Origin: Deltaproteobacteria bacterium
Lineage (GTDB): Bacteria > Myxococcota_A > Polyangia > Haliangiales > Haliangiaceae
Assembly: GCA_013813765.1 (NCBI GenBank)
Contig: JACCRC010000528.1
Location: forward strand, 1 to 47,703
DNA length: 47,703 nt
Direction of reading: 5' to 3'
The position numbers were made by a program, and so were the translations under genes. The notes beneath the pieces were generated by a model. The model worked only from the letters and a program-made list of their open reading frames with translations. It searched no databases and had not been told where the DNA came from. Below are positions 9,288-16,804 of the stretch, in pieces. The first letter of the stretch is position 1; each line of letters starts with the position of its first letter.

Positions 9288-10999
9288 TTCGGCTTGACGT
9301 TACCGCTGCCCGCGTACGGATCGCCAGTCAGCTCGCCGCCCGTCTTGTCCCGGGGCACCGTCGTCGACGAGCCCGACTCGGTTCCCGGATCCTTCTTGAT
9401 CACGGGGTTGACGCGCTGGATCGGCGTACCTTTCGGCGGCTTCTTCATCGAGTAGCTCACCTTGTTGCCCTCGGGCAGCTCGAGCGGATTGATGCCGATC
9501 TCCTGATCGTTGAAGCCCTCGAGCGTGATCGTGCCCTTGACCTTGTTGTTCTGCTTGACGAGCTTGACCTTGAACGGCGTGGTGCCGCTCTGGCCGTTCT
9601 CGAGCTGAACGTTCGCGCCGCGCGGGTTCGAGTCGATCTGCACCTCGACGTACTCCGTCGCCGGCGCATCGATCGGCGGGGAGACAACGCCCGCATCGAT
9701 CGCGGCTGGCGGCGGAGTCACCACGCCAGCACCCGCATCCTTCGTGGTCTTCGTCGAGGAGCCCGCGAGCCGCGTGACGCTGAACACGACCGCGGCGAGC
9801 ACCACGGCGATGCCGGCGATCCACACGATGTAGCGCGTCGAGCCATCGCTCTTCTTCGCGAGCGAGCGCCGGCGCGGACCGGTGATCTTCGCGCGTTCCG
9901 TCGAGCGTGTCGGATCGTCGAGCAGTGACGTGACATCGGCGAGCATGTCGTTCGCGCTCGCGTAGCGCTCCTTCACGTCCTTGGACATCGCCTTCATGAC
10001 GACGGCCTCGAACTCCTCGGACAGGTCGGGTCGGAGCTCGCGGAGCGGCTTGGGCTCCTCGTTCAAGACCTGCGAGATCACCGAGAGGTAGTTGTTGCCG
10101 ACGAACGGCACGCGCCCCGCGGCGGCCTCGTACATGATCACGCCGAGCGCGTAGACATCGACGCGATGGTCGAGCTCGTCGTCGCCGCGCGCTTGCTCCG
10201 GCGACATGTAGAGCGGCGTGCCGAGCACCATCCCGGTCTGGGTCAGGCGGATCTGGTCCTCGTCCTCGCCGGTCGAGCGGAGCGACTTCGAGATGCCGAA
10301 GTCCACGACCTTCACGAAGTCGGTCTCCTTGCGCTTCAGGAGGAACAGATTCTCCGGCTTGATGTCGCGGTGGACGACGCCCTTCGCGTGCGCGGCTGCG
10401 AGCGCGGAGCACGCCTGCGAGATGATCCGCAGGATCCGTTGTTCGGGAAGAACCTGCTCGCGTCCGAGACACTCGGCGAGCGATTCTCCGTCGAGGAACT
10501 CCATCACGACGAACGTGCGGCCATCGTCCGTCGTACCGAAGTCGGTGATGTCGATGATGTGCTCGTTGCCGACCGACGACGCGAGCTGCGCCTCCTGCTT
10601 GAGACGCTTCACGATCGCTTCGCGCTGCGCGTACTTCTCGAGCAAGACCTTCACCGCGACGCGCTTGCCGATCAGCGTGTGCGTGGCCTCGTAGACCTGG
10701 CCCATGCCGCCCTGCCCGACCTTGCGCGTGACGAGGTAGCGACCGCCGAGCGTGACCCCGACGAGATCCTGCGTGAGCGCCCGCGTTCCTGCGGACGGCG
10801 TCTTCGCCGAGCCGATCATCGATTCGCCCGACATCGAAGTTTCACCAGGGTTTGACTTCATCGCGACCGCAGTGTCATTCGCGCCGATCAACGAATCGCC
10901 ACCGTCCAGTGAGCGGACCACGAGCCGCTGCGGGGTATCGGCCGCAGGCCGCCCCGGCTGGCTACCACTTCCTGGTTTGCCGCCCGAACCCGAAGACAT
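9284..10999 (-). CDS. Transmembrane Ser/Thr kinase with extracytoplasmic PEGA domain
   Basis: The 571-aa protein has a Ser/Gly-rich N-terminal tail (1-80) and a complete kinase domain at about 85-350: GQGGMGQVYEA, Lys117, HRDIKPEN with Asp212, DFG with Asp233, GTPLYMSPEQA. A transmembrane helix YIVWIAGIAVVLAAVVFSV follows, then an Asp/Pro/Ala linker and a PEGA domain (VQIDSNPRGANVQLENGQ) that would face the periplasm. The tail ends in a charged Gly/Pro/Lys-rich stretch. It heads a minus-strand run and overlaps the exported PEGA gene by 4 bp. ATG at 10999. Upstream on the minus strand lie TAGAAT and GATAGT, possible -10 elements. The promoter region is shared, divergently, with the ArsR-methyltransferase gene. 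Confidence 0.92.
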   Translation of the reverse strand: MSSGSGGKPGSGSQPGRPAADTPQRLVVRSLDGGDSLIGANDTAVAMKSNPGETSMSGESMIGSAKTPSAGTRALTQDLVGVTLGGRYLVTRKVGQGGMGQVYEATHTLIGKRVAVKVLLEKYAQREAIVKRLKQEAQLASSVGNEHIIDITDFGTTDDGRTFVVMEFLDGESLAECLGREQVLPEQRILRIISQACSALAAAHAKGVVHRDIKPENLFLLKRKETDFVKVVDFGISKSLRSTGEDEDQIRLTQTGMVLGTPLYMSPEQARGDDELDHRVDVYALGVIMYEAAAGRVPFVGNNYLSVISQVLNEEPKPLRELRPDLSEEFEAVVMKAMSKDVKERYASANDMLADVTSLLDDPTRSTERAKITGPRRRSLAKKSDGSTRYIVWIAGIAVVLAAVVFSVTRLAGSSTKTTKDAGAGVVTPPPAAIDAGVVSPPIDAPATEYVEVQIDSNPRGANVQLENGQSGTTPFKVKLVKQNNKVKGTITLEGFNDQEIGINPLELPEGNKVSYSMKKPPKGTPIQRVNPVIKKDPGTESGSSTTVPRDKTGGELTGDPYAGSGNVKPK

Positions 11000-11070
11000 C
11001 GCTAACTATCCAAGATTCTAGGCTCCGGGGAACCCTCATTCAAGCCGTTCACGCGAAGCTCACACGACCG

Positions 11071-11107
11071 TTGCCTTCATGCGCATGATGGAATATATAC
11101 ATCCTCG
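11071..11107 (+). promoter_or_regulatory. Promoter with palindromic operator in the spacer, upstream of the ArsR-methyltransferase/ahcY unit
   Basis: TTGCCT (11071-11076) and TATATA (11094-11099) are spaced exactly 17 nt and resemble -35 and -10 elements. The spacer contains a perfect 12-bp palindrome TCATGCGCATGA (11077-11088), ideally placed for a repressor such as the ArsR-type protein encoded just downstream. The GTG start at 11107 lies 7 nt after the -10, where transcription should begin, and no Shine-Dalgarno precedes it. A leaderless, autoregulated transcript is the simplest reading. The region is notably AT-richer than its surroundings. Confidence 0.6.
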
Positions 11108-12048
11108 TGAGCCTCTCCCCGCGCGCAGATCTGTTCCGTCTCCTCGGGGACGAGGATCGCCTGCGTCTGCTCGCGCTGTGTGCCGAGGAGGAGTTGACCG
11201 TCGGCGAGCTCGCCGCGTTGCTTGGCGAGAGCCAGCCGCAGGTGACCAAGAAGTCGCAGCCGCTGCGCGAGGTTGGCCTGCTCTCGGCCCGGCGCGACGG
11301 CACCCGTACCCTGCTCCGTGCGCAGGTCGATGACGATGTCGTGATCGATGCGGCGCTGGCCGAAGGCCGTTCGCTGTGCACCCGCGACGGCAGCCTGGCG
11401 AAGATCGCCGGCGTGCTCGCCGCCCGCGAGGAGCTCTCGCGCCGGTACTTCGACGAGGCGGTCCCCGCCGACGCCGCGGCCCCGCTCGCGGACTCCGAGC
11501 TGATCGCGTGGCTGCCGGTGCTCGCGCCCCTCTTGCCCGGGCGAGGCCTGGCGATCGATGTCGGGACCGGTGAGGGCACGCTCTTGCCGCTGCTGTCGCC
11601 GCTCTACGATCGCGTCGTCGCCGTCGATCGCAGCCCCGCTCGCCTCGCGCGTTGCGGTGGAAAGATCGCCGCGTGGGGCCTTCCGAACGTTCGGCTTCGC
11701 GAAGGCGACGTCGATGATGCCGGTCTCGCCGAGGACATCGGCTCGCGTGGCGGTGCGGATCTCGTCGTCATGGCGCGCGTGCTTCATCACTCTGCGCGAC
11801 CGCAGGATTCGATCGCTGCGGCTGCGCGCCTCTTGCGCGCCGGCGGTCATCTCGTGGTCGTCGACTACCTGCCGCACGACGACGAATCGATGCGCGAGCA
11901 GGGCGATGTCTGGCTCGGCTTCGAGCCGCAGAAGCTCCGCACGTGGATCGAGGGCGCGTCCCTCGAAGTTCTCACGTTGAACCCTCTCTCGAGTCCGCAG
12001 CGTCCTGCGCTGCAGCTCGCTGTTGGACAGAAGCCCACCCGCAACTAA
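11107..12048 (+). CDS. ArsR-family regulator fused to a SAM-dependent methyltransferase domain (SahR-like)
   Basis: The 313-aa protein has an ArsR winged helix at about residues 5-80 ([17 protein letters not shown] ... [19 protein letters not shown]). A class I methyltransferase fold follows at about 130-300, with motif I as [15 protein letters not shown] and the [10 protein letters not shown] and [13 protein letters not shown] strands. The same two-domain architecture is known for SahR-type regulators of the S-adenosyl-methionine cycle, in which the methyltransferase-like domain is thought to sense S-adenosylhomocysteine. The immediate downstream neighbour is ahcY (14-nt gap), the enzyme removing that compound, which supports this role. 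GTG start, probably leaderless. Assignment to SahR rather than to a catalytic methyltransferase is inference. Confidence 0.85.
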   Translation: MSLSPRADLFRLLGDEDRLRLLALCAEEELTVGELAALLGESQPQVTKKSQPLREVGLLSARRDGTRTLLRAQVDDDVVIDAALAEGRSLCTRDGSLAKIAGVLAAREELSRRYFDEAVPADAAAPLADSELIAWLPVLAPLLPGRGLAIDVGTGEGTLLPLLSPLYDRVVAVDRSPARLARCGGKIAAWGLPNVRLREGDVDDAGLAEDIGSRGGADLVVMARVLHHSARPQDSIAAAARLLRAGGHLVVVDYLPHDDESMREQGDVWLGFEPQKLRTWIEGASLEVLTLNPLSSPQRPALQLAVGQKPTRN

Positions 12049-12062
12049 CTGGAGACGAGACC

Positions 12063-13520
12063 ATGGATAGCCGCAACGAGTTCCCCGCGTACAAGATCAA
12101 GGACAAGAGCCTCGCCGAGCTGGGCCGCAAGAAGATGCGGATGGCCGAGAAGGAGATACCCGGCCTGATGTCGCTGCGTGCCGAGTACGGCAAGGCCCAG
12201 CCGCTCAAGGGCGCGCGCGTTGCCGGCTGCCTCCACATGACGATCGAGACGGCCGTCCTCATCGAGACGCTCACGGCGCTCGGCGCCGAGGTCACCTGGA
12301 CCTCGTGCAACATCTACTCGACGCAGGACGAGGCCGCCGCGGCGATCGCGGCCACCGGCGTCCCGGTGTTCGCGTGGAAGGGCGAGTCGCTCGAGGAGTA
12401 CTGGCAGTGCATCGAGCTCCAGCTCAACGCGTTCAAGGGCGGCAAGGGTCCGAACCTCATCCTCGATGACGGTGGCGATCTGACTCTCCTCGTCCACAAG
12501 GGCGCCGAGGCGGAGAAGAAGGGCACCGCGCCCGATCCGAAGACCGCGACGAACGAAGAGATGCGCGTGATCTACTCGGTGCTCACGAAGAGCCTCGAGG
12601 CGAGCACGACCCGGTTCAGCACGCTCGCGAAGGAGATCAAGGGCGTCTCCGAGGAGACCACCACCGGTGTCCACCGTCTCTACGAGATGGCGAAGACCGG
12701 CTCGCTCCTATTCCCGTGCATCAACGTGAACGACTCGGTCACCAAGTCGAAGTTCGACAACCTCTACGGCTGCCGCGAGTCGCTGTTCGACGGCATCAAG
12801 CGCGCGACCGACGTGATGGTCGCGGGCAAGGTCGTCGTCGTCGCCGGCTACGGTGACGTCGGCAAGGGCTGCGCGCACGCCGCGCGCGGCCTCGGCGCTC
12901 GCGTCCTCATCACCGAGATCGATCCGATCTGCGCGCTGCAGGCGGCGATGGAAGGCTACGAGGTCACGACGATGGAGGACGCCGTCCCGCAGGGCGACAT
13001 CTTCGTCACCGCGACCGGCTGCATGGACGTCATCCGCGCAGAGCACTTCCAGGCGATGAAGGACGAGTCGATCCTCGCCAACATTGGCCACTTCGACAGC
13101 GAGATCCAGGTCGCCTGGCTCGAGAACAACAAGGAGATCAAGGAGGAGAACATCAAGCCGCAGGTTGATCAGTTCATCTTCCCGAACGGCAAGCGCATCA
13201 CGCTGCTCGCGCGCGGTCGCCTCGTGAACCTCGGCTGCGCGACGGGTCACCCGTCGTTCGTGATGTCGAACTCGTTCACCAACCAGACCATCGCGCAGAT
13301 GGCACTGTGGGCGAACGCGACCAAGGGCCAGGACGAGATGACCGGCATGAAGTTCGAGAGCGGTCAGGTCTACGTGCTGCCGAAGAAGCTCGACGAGAAG
13401 GTCGCGCGTCTTCACCTCGAGAAGGTCGGCGTCAAGCTGACCGTGCTCTCGAAGGAGCAGGCCGAGTACCTCGGCGTTCCGCTCGACGGCCCGTTCAAGC
13501 CCGACCACTACCGCTACTAA
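12063..13520 (+). CDS. ahcY: Adenosylhomocysteinase (S-adenosylhomocysteine hydrolase)
   Basis: NAD-dependent enzyme that hydrolyses S-adenosylhomocysteine to adenosine and homocysteine, relieving product inhibition of methyltransferases. The 485-aa length matches the long proteobacterial form. Conserved stretches include [52 protein letters not shown] with the catalytic Lys, the NAD loop [18 protein letters not shown], and the C-terminus [10 protein letters not shown] with the Lys and Tyr that contact the partner subunit's NAD. The frame is open from 11943, but the ATG at 12063 is preceded by GGAG at 12050-12053 and begins with the family N-terminus, so that start is chosen. It probably forms an operon with the upstream ArsR-type regulator. 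Confidence 0.97.
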   Translation: MDSRNEFPAYKIKDKSLAELGRKKMRMAEKEIPGLMSLRAEYGKAQPLKGARVAGCLHMTIETAVLIETLTALGAEVTWTSCNIYSTQDEAAAAIAATGVPVFAWKGESLEEYWQCIELQLNAFKGGKGPNLILDDGGDLTLLVHKGAEAEKKGTAPDPKTATNEEMRVIYSVLTKSLEASTTRFSTLAKEIKGVSEETTTGVHRLYEMAKTGSLLFPCINVNDSVTKSKFDNLYGCRESLFDGIKRATDVMVAGKVVVVAGYGDVGKGCAHAARGLGARVLITEIDPICALQAAMEGYEVTTMEDAVPQGDIFVTATGCMDVIRAEHFQAMKDESILANIGHFDSEIQVAWLENNKEIKEENIKPQVDQFIFPNGKRITLLARGRLVNLGCATGHPSFVMSNSFTNQTIAQMALWANATKGQDEMTGMKFESGQVYVLPKKLDEKVARLHLEKVGVKLTVLSKEQAEYLGVPLDGPFKPDHYRY

Positions 13521-13528
13521 CCCGGTGT

Positions 13529-13534
13529 TAGGCT
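13529..13534 (+). promoter_or_regulatory. -10-like hexamer TAGGCT 7 nt before a 17-codon ORF
   Basis: TAGGCT lies 7 nt upstream of the ATG at 13542 and begins 9 nt past the ahcY stop. The spacing matches other putative leaderless starts here. Confidence 0.3.
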
Positions 13535-13541
13535 CGCCGCG

Positions 13542-13595
13542 ATGTCCAGGTGGCTCGCGGCGAGCATCGTCGTGTTGATGAAAGCGTGGCCCTGA
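13542..13595 (+). CDS. Possible 17-aa leader peptide, start-stop coupled to the next gene
   Basis: ATG at 13542 opens 17 codons (MSRWLAASIVVLMKAWP) ending in TGA at 13593-13595, whose A is the first base of the ATG of the next gene. The TAGGCT box sits 7 nt upstream, in the same geometry as other first genes here. The peptide is hydrophobic. It could be a real microprotein, a leader that sets translation of the following membrane peptide, or chance. Only the geometry supports it. Confidence 0.3.
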   Translation: MSRWLAASIVVLMKAWP

Positions 13596-13831
13596 TGTGG
13601 TGGCTCAGCTGGTGGAACGTCCTCTGGGGTCTCGTCGGCGCGTTCGGTACCGCGGCGATGCACCAGCACACTGGCCGCGATCCGCGGACCGGCGGGCTGA
13701 TCGGTCTCGCGGTCGGGTTCCTGCTCGGGCCGTTCTATCTGGTCTCGTTCTGGGTCTGGCTGTACTACACGCGCCTGAACACGCACGTGATCCGCAAGTA
13801 CCGTCGCTGGTACGAGTGGTGGCGCCCGTAG
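13595..13831 (+). CDS. Small Trp-rich membrane protein, unknown function
   Basis: The 78-aa protein starts MWWLSWWNVLWGLVG and has two likely membrane helices (about 5-22 and 32-56), then a basic aromatic tail (IRKYRRWYEWWRP). Ten of the 78 residues are Trp. The frame extends upstream to 13550, but the ATG at 13595 sits in a TGATG overlap with the 17-codon ORF and gives a clean membrane-protein N-terminus, so it is preferred. It lies just after ahcY on the same strand; no functional link is evident. The stop is 1 nt from the convergent Cys-rich lipoprotein gene. Family not recognised. Confidence 0.6.
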   Translation: MWWLSWWNVLWGLVGAFGTAAMHQHTGRDPRTGGLIGLAVGFLLGPFYLVSFWVWLYYTRLNTHVIRKYRRWYEWWRP

Positions 13832-13832
13832 G

Positions 13833-14834
13833 TCAGATGCAGATCGGCTCGACCTGACACGTGCGCGCGCCGGCCATGCCGTCGCAGAAGTTCGTCTCGC
13901 ACTGATTGCTCGACGTGCACGTCGTTCCCACCGGCTGCGGTGGCTTGCACGTCATCGTCGTCGAGTCGCAGAAGTTGCCGATATCCGCGCAGCGGGTCAT
14001 CGCGTTGCACGCCTGTCCCTCGTGCGCTCCTTCGAAGCAGCGCATCGTCGCATCGCAGCTGTAGAACTGCCCGCAGTCCGCGCGCGAGGTGCACGCATCG
14101 CCCGGCAGTCCGACCTTCGCGCAGACCATCCCCGGCGAGCTGCAGTACGTGCCCTCGTCGCGGCACTGACCGTCGGGGCACGGCGCACCGAGCGCCGGCA
14201 GCGCCTTGCACACGCGCGGTTGTCCCGCGCAGCCCAGCCCGTATTCACACTCGGTCGTCGTGATGCACGTCGACGCGGCCGGCTTCAGCGCGGCGCAGGT
14301 TCCGCTCGCGCAGTACGTCTGCGATGCGCAGTCGTTCGTGGACTCGCATGACTCGCCGAGCTGTCGTGGAAAGCGAAGCGGTTCGTCACCCACGCAGGTT
14401 CCCTGACAGCACGCATCCGGGCACTCCGGCACGTCGCACTCGCGGGACTTGCACACCGCGTCGACGGCGCACTGGCCACCTGCCCCGACGGTTCCGGTGA
14501 TCGCGTTGGCGCAATCTGCACCGCCGAACGTGCGGCCCTTCTCGTCGGTTCGATCGCACGAGGCCGATCCGAGCTGCTCGTAGCAACGCGCGAGCAGATC
14601 ACCGTCGTACTTCACCTTGCCCGCATCGATCGCCGCCTGCAGGCTCGGATCGACCGTCAGCGAGATCCCGATGTTGAGCTCGGCGCACGCAGCCTCGCTC
14701 GGCACGACTCCGCACCTCGCGAGGTAGCGGCAGTACTCCGAGCGAAACTTCTCCGGAAGCTCGTCGATCGACACACCGTCGTCTCCGCAGCCGACAGCAC
14801 CAATGACTACGAGCGCGAGCGCGAGTCCACGCAT
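13833..14834 (-). CDS. Cys-rich secreted lipoprotein with repeated disulfide modules
   Basis: The 333-aa protein has a lipoprotein signal (ALALVVIGAVGCGDD, lipobox AVGC). From about residue 110 to the end it is a chain of short Cys-rich units of the type C-x-s-x-x-D/E-C...Y/F-C...C (CESTNDCASQTYCASGTC, CTSRADCGQFYSCD, CTSSNQCETNFCDG), which resemble dickkopf/EGF-like modules. Such proteins are typical of Myxococcota and presumably sit on the outer membrane, held by disulfides. No enzymatic motif is seen. The ATG at 14834 is chosen because it begins directly with the signal peptide. It ends 1 nt from the convergent small membrane gene. Confidence 0.85.
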   Translation of the reverse strand: MRGLALALVVIGAVGCGDDGVSIDELPEKFRSEYCRYLARCGVVPSEAACAELNIGISLTVDPSLQAAIDAGKVKYDGDLLARCYEQLGSASCDRTDEKGRTFGGADCANAITGTVGAGGQCAVDAVCKSRECDVPECPDACCQGTCVGDEPLRFPRQLGESCESTNDCASQTYCASGTCAALKPAASTCITTTECEYGLGCAGQPRVCKALPALGAPCPDGQCRDEGTYCSSPGMVCAKVGLPGDACTSRADCGQFYSCDATMRCFEGAHEGQACNAMTRCADIGNFCDSTTMTCKPPQPVGTTCTSSNQCETNFCDGMAGARTCQVEPICI

Positions 14835-14849
14835 GCGATCCCCCGAAGC

Positions 14850-15260
14850 TCAGGATCGCACGTACGCCTCGTAAAATGCCGGCAAACCTTCGCCCTCACC
14901 GAGAGCTACCCGTTTCACGACCTTGCCGATCGGGTTGATCCACGCCTCTCCGCACCGCACCCACACCGTCCCCGTATCGCGCGCGATCTCCGGAAGCTCG
15001 TTGTCCTTCCACTCGGCGCTCGCGTTGCGCACGAATACCTCGCCGACGTAGCAGCCGAGACACCAAAGCGTCTCGCCCACGCGATCGTCGAGCTGCACGT
15101 GCTCGGCGCGCATCTGCTCGAGCAACGCATCCACCGCGGCGAGGCTCTCGACCGAGTAATCGAGCTCGACGTCGAACCGCCGACGCACCCAGCGCGCGAC
15201 ATCCTCGGCGAACCTCGGCGCCGAGATCGCATTGGGTGGACGAGCAAGCCGGATGTTCAT
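14850..15260 (-). CDS. Conserved hypothetical protein
   Basis: The product is 136 aa from the ATG at 15260 (MNIRLARPPNAISAPRF); the frame is open 14 codons further upstream but those residues look non-coding. It is predicted soluble, with alternating helices (FAEDVARWVRRRFDVELDYS, AAVDALLEQMRAEH). The centre WCLGCYVGEVFVRN and the later VWVRCGEAWINPIGKVVKR look like a small alpha/beta domain. I do not recognise the family. A TACAAG box lies 6 nt before the chosen start, supporting it. Confidence 0.6.
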   Translation of the reverse strand: MNIRLARPPNAISAPRFAEDVARWVRRRFDVELDYSVESLAAVDALLEQMRAEHVQLDDRVGETLWCLGCYVGEVFVRNASAEWKDNELPEIARDTGTVWVRCGEAWINPIGKVVKRVALGEGEGLPAFYEAYVRS

Positions 15261-15266
15261 ACGCCG

Positions 15267-15272
15267 CTTGTA
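15267..15272 (-). promoter_or_regulatory. -10-like hexamer TACAAG 6 nt before a start codon
   Basis: On the minus strand TACAAG is followed by 6 nt and the ATG at 15260, with no Shine-Dalgarno sequence. It supports the shorter start of that gene. Confidence 0.4.
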
Positions 15273-15379
15273 CCCCGCGACTCCGACGCAGAAGCGACAC
15301 AAGAGTTACTGAATTGGTCCGATCAATTCGGGGGCGGGTGCAACCTCATTGCAACAGTCACGCGGGCTGCGGCGATCGG

Positions 15380-15799
15380 CTACTCGCTCGCGCGGCGGTT
15401 CTTCTTGATCTCGGCCTTGTGACGCTTGTCGGCGACGCGACGGCGCTTCGCTCCGCGCGAGACCTTCGTTGCTTTGCGCGGGCGCGGGCGATCGAGCGCG
15501 GTGCGAACGATCAGCGTCAGCTTCGACTCGGCGTCGTCGCGGTTCTTGATCTGATCGCGCGTGAGCGTCGAGGTCACGATCAGCGTGCCGTCGCTGGTCA
15601 GCTTCGAGCGCAGCTGCTGGAGCAGCCAGGTCTTGTCGTCGGGATGGAGCGCCGCGGAGGTCTCCACGTTCCACCGCAGGTCGACCTTCGAGGAGACCTT
15701 GTTGACGTTCTGCCCGCCGGATCCGCCGGAGCGAGCGAACGACATCGTCAGCTCGCCTGCAGGGATCGTCAGCCGTGGCGTGATGACGAGATCGTGCAC
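15380..15799 (-). CDS. arfB: Ribosome-rescue peptidyl-tRNA hydrolase ArfB (YaeJ)
   Basis: The 139-aa size is typical. The release-factor-like domain carries the catalytic GGQ at residues 28-30 within FARSGGSGGQNVNKVSSKV. The C-terminus (from about residue 105) is a strongly basic tail (RGAKRRRVADKRHKAEIKKN) that enters the empty mRNA channel of stalled ribosomes. ArfB hydrolyses peptidyl-tRNA on non-stop ribosomes without needing a stop codon. It differs from RF1/RF2 by lacking the codon-recognition domains. ATG at 15799. It lies between a Fic-like gene and an unknown gene on the same strand, with no obvious functional link. Confidence 0.95.
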   Translation of the reverse strand: MHDLVITPRLTIPAGELTMSFARSGGSGGQNVNKVSSKVDLRWNVETSAALHPDDKTWLLQQLRSKLTSDGTLIVTSTLTRDQIKNRDDAESKLTLIVRTALDRPRPRKATKVSRGAKRRRVADKRHKAEIKKNRRASE

Positions 15800-15827
15800 G
15801 ACATCACCGCGCCCACGAACCCGGGAC

Positions 15828-16646
15828 CTAGGTCGCCTGGCCGGTCGAAGACTTCTTCGCGCGACGCTTCGTCGGACCCTTCTGCGCCTCGTCGTACACG
15901 CGCATCTCGGTCTCGGCGGTGGTCTGCACGGCCTCGAGGTAGAGCGACGTCAGGCCGAGGTGATCACCGCGCAGCGCCTCGTAGTAGCGCTGGCGATCGA
16001 TCGAGTGAACGATCGCGATCGGATAGCCACCCTCCTGGAGGAGGAGGTTCGACGCGACGCGGATCGTGCGACCGGACTCCTTGGCCCACGGAAAGATCGC
16101 CATGAAGCGCGAGTGCAGCGTCGCGACCTTCTCGATCACGTGGAGGTGCTTCGTCGCCGGATCATCGATCCACTCGCCGAGCTTTCGCATGCCGGGGAGG
16201 ATTTTCTCCGGCGCAGCGATGTCGTGATAGTAGAGCCGGTGGAGCGGGTTCTCCTTGCGGAAGGGGAGGCCCTTCGCCTTCTCCTCCGGCGCGAGGATCG
16301 AATAGATCTCGCGGACCGTATCGAGCTTGAACGGCTTCTTCTTGTTCGCAGCCTGCTCGGCGGCGAAGTTGCAGCTGTCATCGAACCGACGGATCTCTTC
16401 GTACGAAGGGATCAGCGATGGATCGCTGATGATGCTCGGATCAACCGCGGCCTTGATCTCGCTATACGAGAGCACTTCGCCTTCGAGCGCGGCGTCGTGG
16501 TGGATCAGCGAGATGCGGAGCCGGTTGTTGAACTCGGTGCGCGCGACGGGATTCGCGGTCGCGACGCGAGCGCGCCACGCCGTGACGATCCGCTCGACCT
16601 CACTGAATCGAGCGTCGATGTCCTCGGTTTCTTTGTACCTAAGCAC
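15828..16646 (-). CDS. Fic-fold protein with a degenerate active site (no catalytic His)
   Basis: The 272-aa protein matches Fic proteins in layout. An N-terminal segment SLIHHDAALEGEVLSYSEI (about 46-64) aligns with the S/TxxxE(G/N) inhibitory-helix region, with E55-G56 in place. A helical core follows, and LHSRFMAIFPWAKESGRTIR (about 177-196) aligns with the Fic motif HPFx(D/E)GNGRxxR. At the key positions the usual His is Phe185, Pro186 is kept, Asp/Glu is Lys189 and Asn is Ser191, while Gly192, Arg193 and Arg196 are kept. Classical AMP transfer needs the missing His, so this is either a pseudoenzyme or an altered chemistry. The GTG start at 16646 is the only upstream start; a basic tail ends the protein. 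Confidence 0.7.
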   Translation of the reverse strand: MLRYKETEDIDARFSEVERIVTAWRARVATANPVARTEFNNRLRISLIHHDAALEGEVLSYSEIKAAVDPSIISDPSLIPSYEEIRRFDDSCNFAAEQAANKKKPFKLDTVREIYSILAPEEKAKGLPFRKENPLHRLYYHDIAAPEKILPGMRKLGEWIDDPATKHLHVIEKVATLHSRFMAIFPWAKESGRTIRVASNLLLQEGGYPIAIVHSIDRQRYYEALRGDHLGLTSLYLEAVQTTAETEMRVYDEAQKGPTKRRAKKSSTGQAT

Positions 16647-16792
16647 CTGTTATCCTGTCGGGTTCAGAACCGAGGGAGTCTACGAGACACCATCCGGATC
16701 GTCAAGGAAACGTGGGCAACTTCCCTACAAGCCATTGCACACGGTCCGCGGTCAGACCGCAAGATTTCTGCAACGTTGCGCGCATGCCGTGG

Positions 16793-16798
16793 TAACGA
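16793..16798 (+). promoter_or_regulatory. -10-like hexamer TAACGA 6 nt before rsmH
   Basis: TAACGA is followed by 6 nt and the rsmH GTG at 16805, with no Shine-Dalgarno. The preceding 158-nt intergenic space also holds a small GCGGT-CAG-ACCGC hairpin (about 16748-16760). No MraZ-binding repeat is evident and no mraZ gene precedes. Confidence 0.4.
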
Positions 16799-16804
16799 CA
16801 CCGC

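Noticed and set aside
5397-9455. A 1352-codon open frame on the plus strand
   Set aside because: It runs opposite to the molybdoenzyme and PEGA genes, whose products have clear domains. Its translation is Arg/Ala/Asp-rich low-complexity sequence with no motif. Long antisense open frames are expected in DNA of this base composition.
11107-12062. An S-adenosylhomocysteine riboswitch controlling ahcY
   Set aside because: Only 14 nt separate ahcY from the preceding gene, and the preceding gene seems leaderless, so there is no room for the aptamer before either gene.
16647-16804. An mraZ gene or MraZ-binding repeats before rsmH
   Set aside because: No open frame resembling MraZ and no repeated GTGG-type boxes are seen in this space.
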